From Epichloe hybrida (Eukaryota > Ascomycota > Sordariomycetes > Hypocreales > Clavicipitaceae), in contig JAFEKR010000038.1 of the NCBI GenBank assembly GCA_019022495.1, positions 1-64,000 of the forward strand: DNA of 64,000 bases, in the 5' to 3' direction. The translations under genes and the position numbers were made by a program. Below are positions 63,213 to 64,000 of the stretch, piece by piece. The notes under the pieces were generated by a model. That model was given only the letters and a program-made list of their open reading frames with translations, was not told the DNA's origin and ran no database searches. Each line of letters starts with the position of its first letter. Position 1 is the first letter of the stretch.

Positions 63213-64000
63213 CAAGGAACAACTGTCGAAAATGGCCTTAATCTGGAAAAGCTAATGCGGCGATGAAGGCAGGCAGAACTCAAAAACAGACAAGCAATGA
63301 CCCTCATATTGTTAAATGCTAGTTGTTACATAACTTCATGTGATTCGAGGTGAAACTATATTAACCCATTTTCCAACTAGGAGAAAAATGTGTTATAGAA
63401 AAGTAAGCAAATAGCTAGTAAGAATATAATAAAAAGCTAGACATGAACTTATATTTCCAACAGCAAGACCTAGGTATATAGTAACTAAAAGGTATTACGA
63501 ACCTAACATATACTAATAGTATATAATAGAGTAGCTTATGTAGAAATATAAGTAAAGAAATAGCAAATAGGTAAGGAATTAATAAACCTAATAGGCCATA
63601 GTAGCACCATTTAGACTAAACACAATATAGTTAGCTATAGTTATGTAGTCATAACTAAGAATTCAATTAAGTAAACACTTAGTAAGATAGTAATAAGTTA
63701 CTATAGAGAATATAGAGTCTATATCCTTATCCTTGTTCATAGTGTCTATAAGCTCCTAGAGCTATTCTAGAATAGCAAAACGATTAGCAAAATTGCCCTC
63801 AAGTGTAAGAATAGCCTAGTGTAAAAACCATAGCGTTAAGAAACTATAAGACTAGTAAAAAAAAGGGAGACTTGTAGTCTTGCAGGTATTGCCTCTCTTA
63901 TTACACTAGATATAGCGCTTTAAAGTTTAGTCTTAGCTAGAGTAGAAATTAAAACCTAATGGAAACTCAAGTTGATTTATAGTAATATAGCCTTAATAAG
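63213..64000. repeat. idtM 3' flank grading into a second TA-rich block
   Basis: After about 150 bp of ordinary flank the sequence becomes TA-rich with few CpA and TpG, although less extreme than the central block. No gene is visible up to the window end. In Epichloe lolitrem loci idtK lies near idtM; it is not in this stretch. Confidence 0.6.

Overview
The window is one end of a filamentous-fungal chromosome. It opens with 13 copies of the telomere repeat (CCCTAA on this strand), followed by AT-rich subtelomeric DNA. It then carries the two halves of an indole-diterpene (paxilline/lolitrem type) biosynthetic cluster, separated by about 42 kb of extremely TA-rich, gene-free DNA. Short-intron genes, the gene content and order (P-Q-F-C-B on one side, G-S-M on the other), and blocks of DNA that look mutated by RIP (repeat-induced point mutation: CpA and TpG scarce, TpA abundant) all point to a clavicipitaceous endophyte, most likely an Epichloe species. 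The species call is inference.

Layout. 1-78 is the telomere. 79-2300 is a RIP-like subtelomere with tandem units. 2727-13578 holds five genes: cytochrome P450 idtP (-), cytochrome P450 idtQ (+), aromatic prenyltransferase idtF (+), the GGPP-transferring prenyltransferase idtC (-) and the membrane terpene cyclase idtB (+). 13.6-55.4 kb is a nested stack of degraded transposons. 55.63-56.31 kb is a pentanucleotide satellite. 57100-63212 holds GGPP synthase idtG (+), the paxA-like membrane protein idtS (-) and FAD epoxidase idtM (+). 63.3-64 kb runs into another TA-rich block. All eight genes could be modelled with intact reading frames; idtB may have an altered C-terminus.

Pathway logic (established for paxilline and lolitrem): G makes GGPP, C joins it to indole-3-glycerol phosphate, M epoxidises and B cyclises to paspaline, P and Q oxidise towards paxilline, and F adds prenyl groups. 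idtK, idtE and idtJ are not seen here.

The transposon block can be read as layers. An outermost degraded element has ~200-bp direct repeats at 15.24-15.46 and 55.22-55.42 kb. Into it went two copies of one LTR retroelement in opposite orientation: 24072-41074 (+, three LTRs, 5-bp target duplication GTAGT) and 41778-54313 (-, duplication AAGCC). The first copy was itself hit by a second LTR element (24929-33978). Six non-autonomous hAT-like elements of two families, each with an exact 8-bp target duplication, punctuate the block, one inserted inside another of its own family. One hAT copy also holds a mitochondrial cox1 fragment joined to a 211-bp inverted copy of DNA lying 1.6 kb away. The fragment looks un-RIPed and resembles a patch left by double-strand-break repair.
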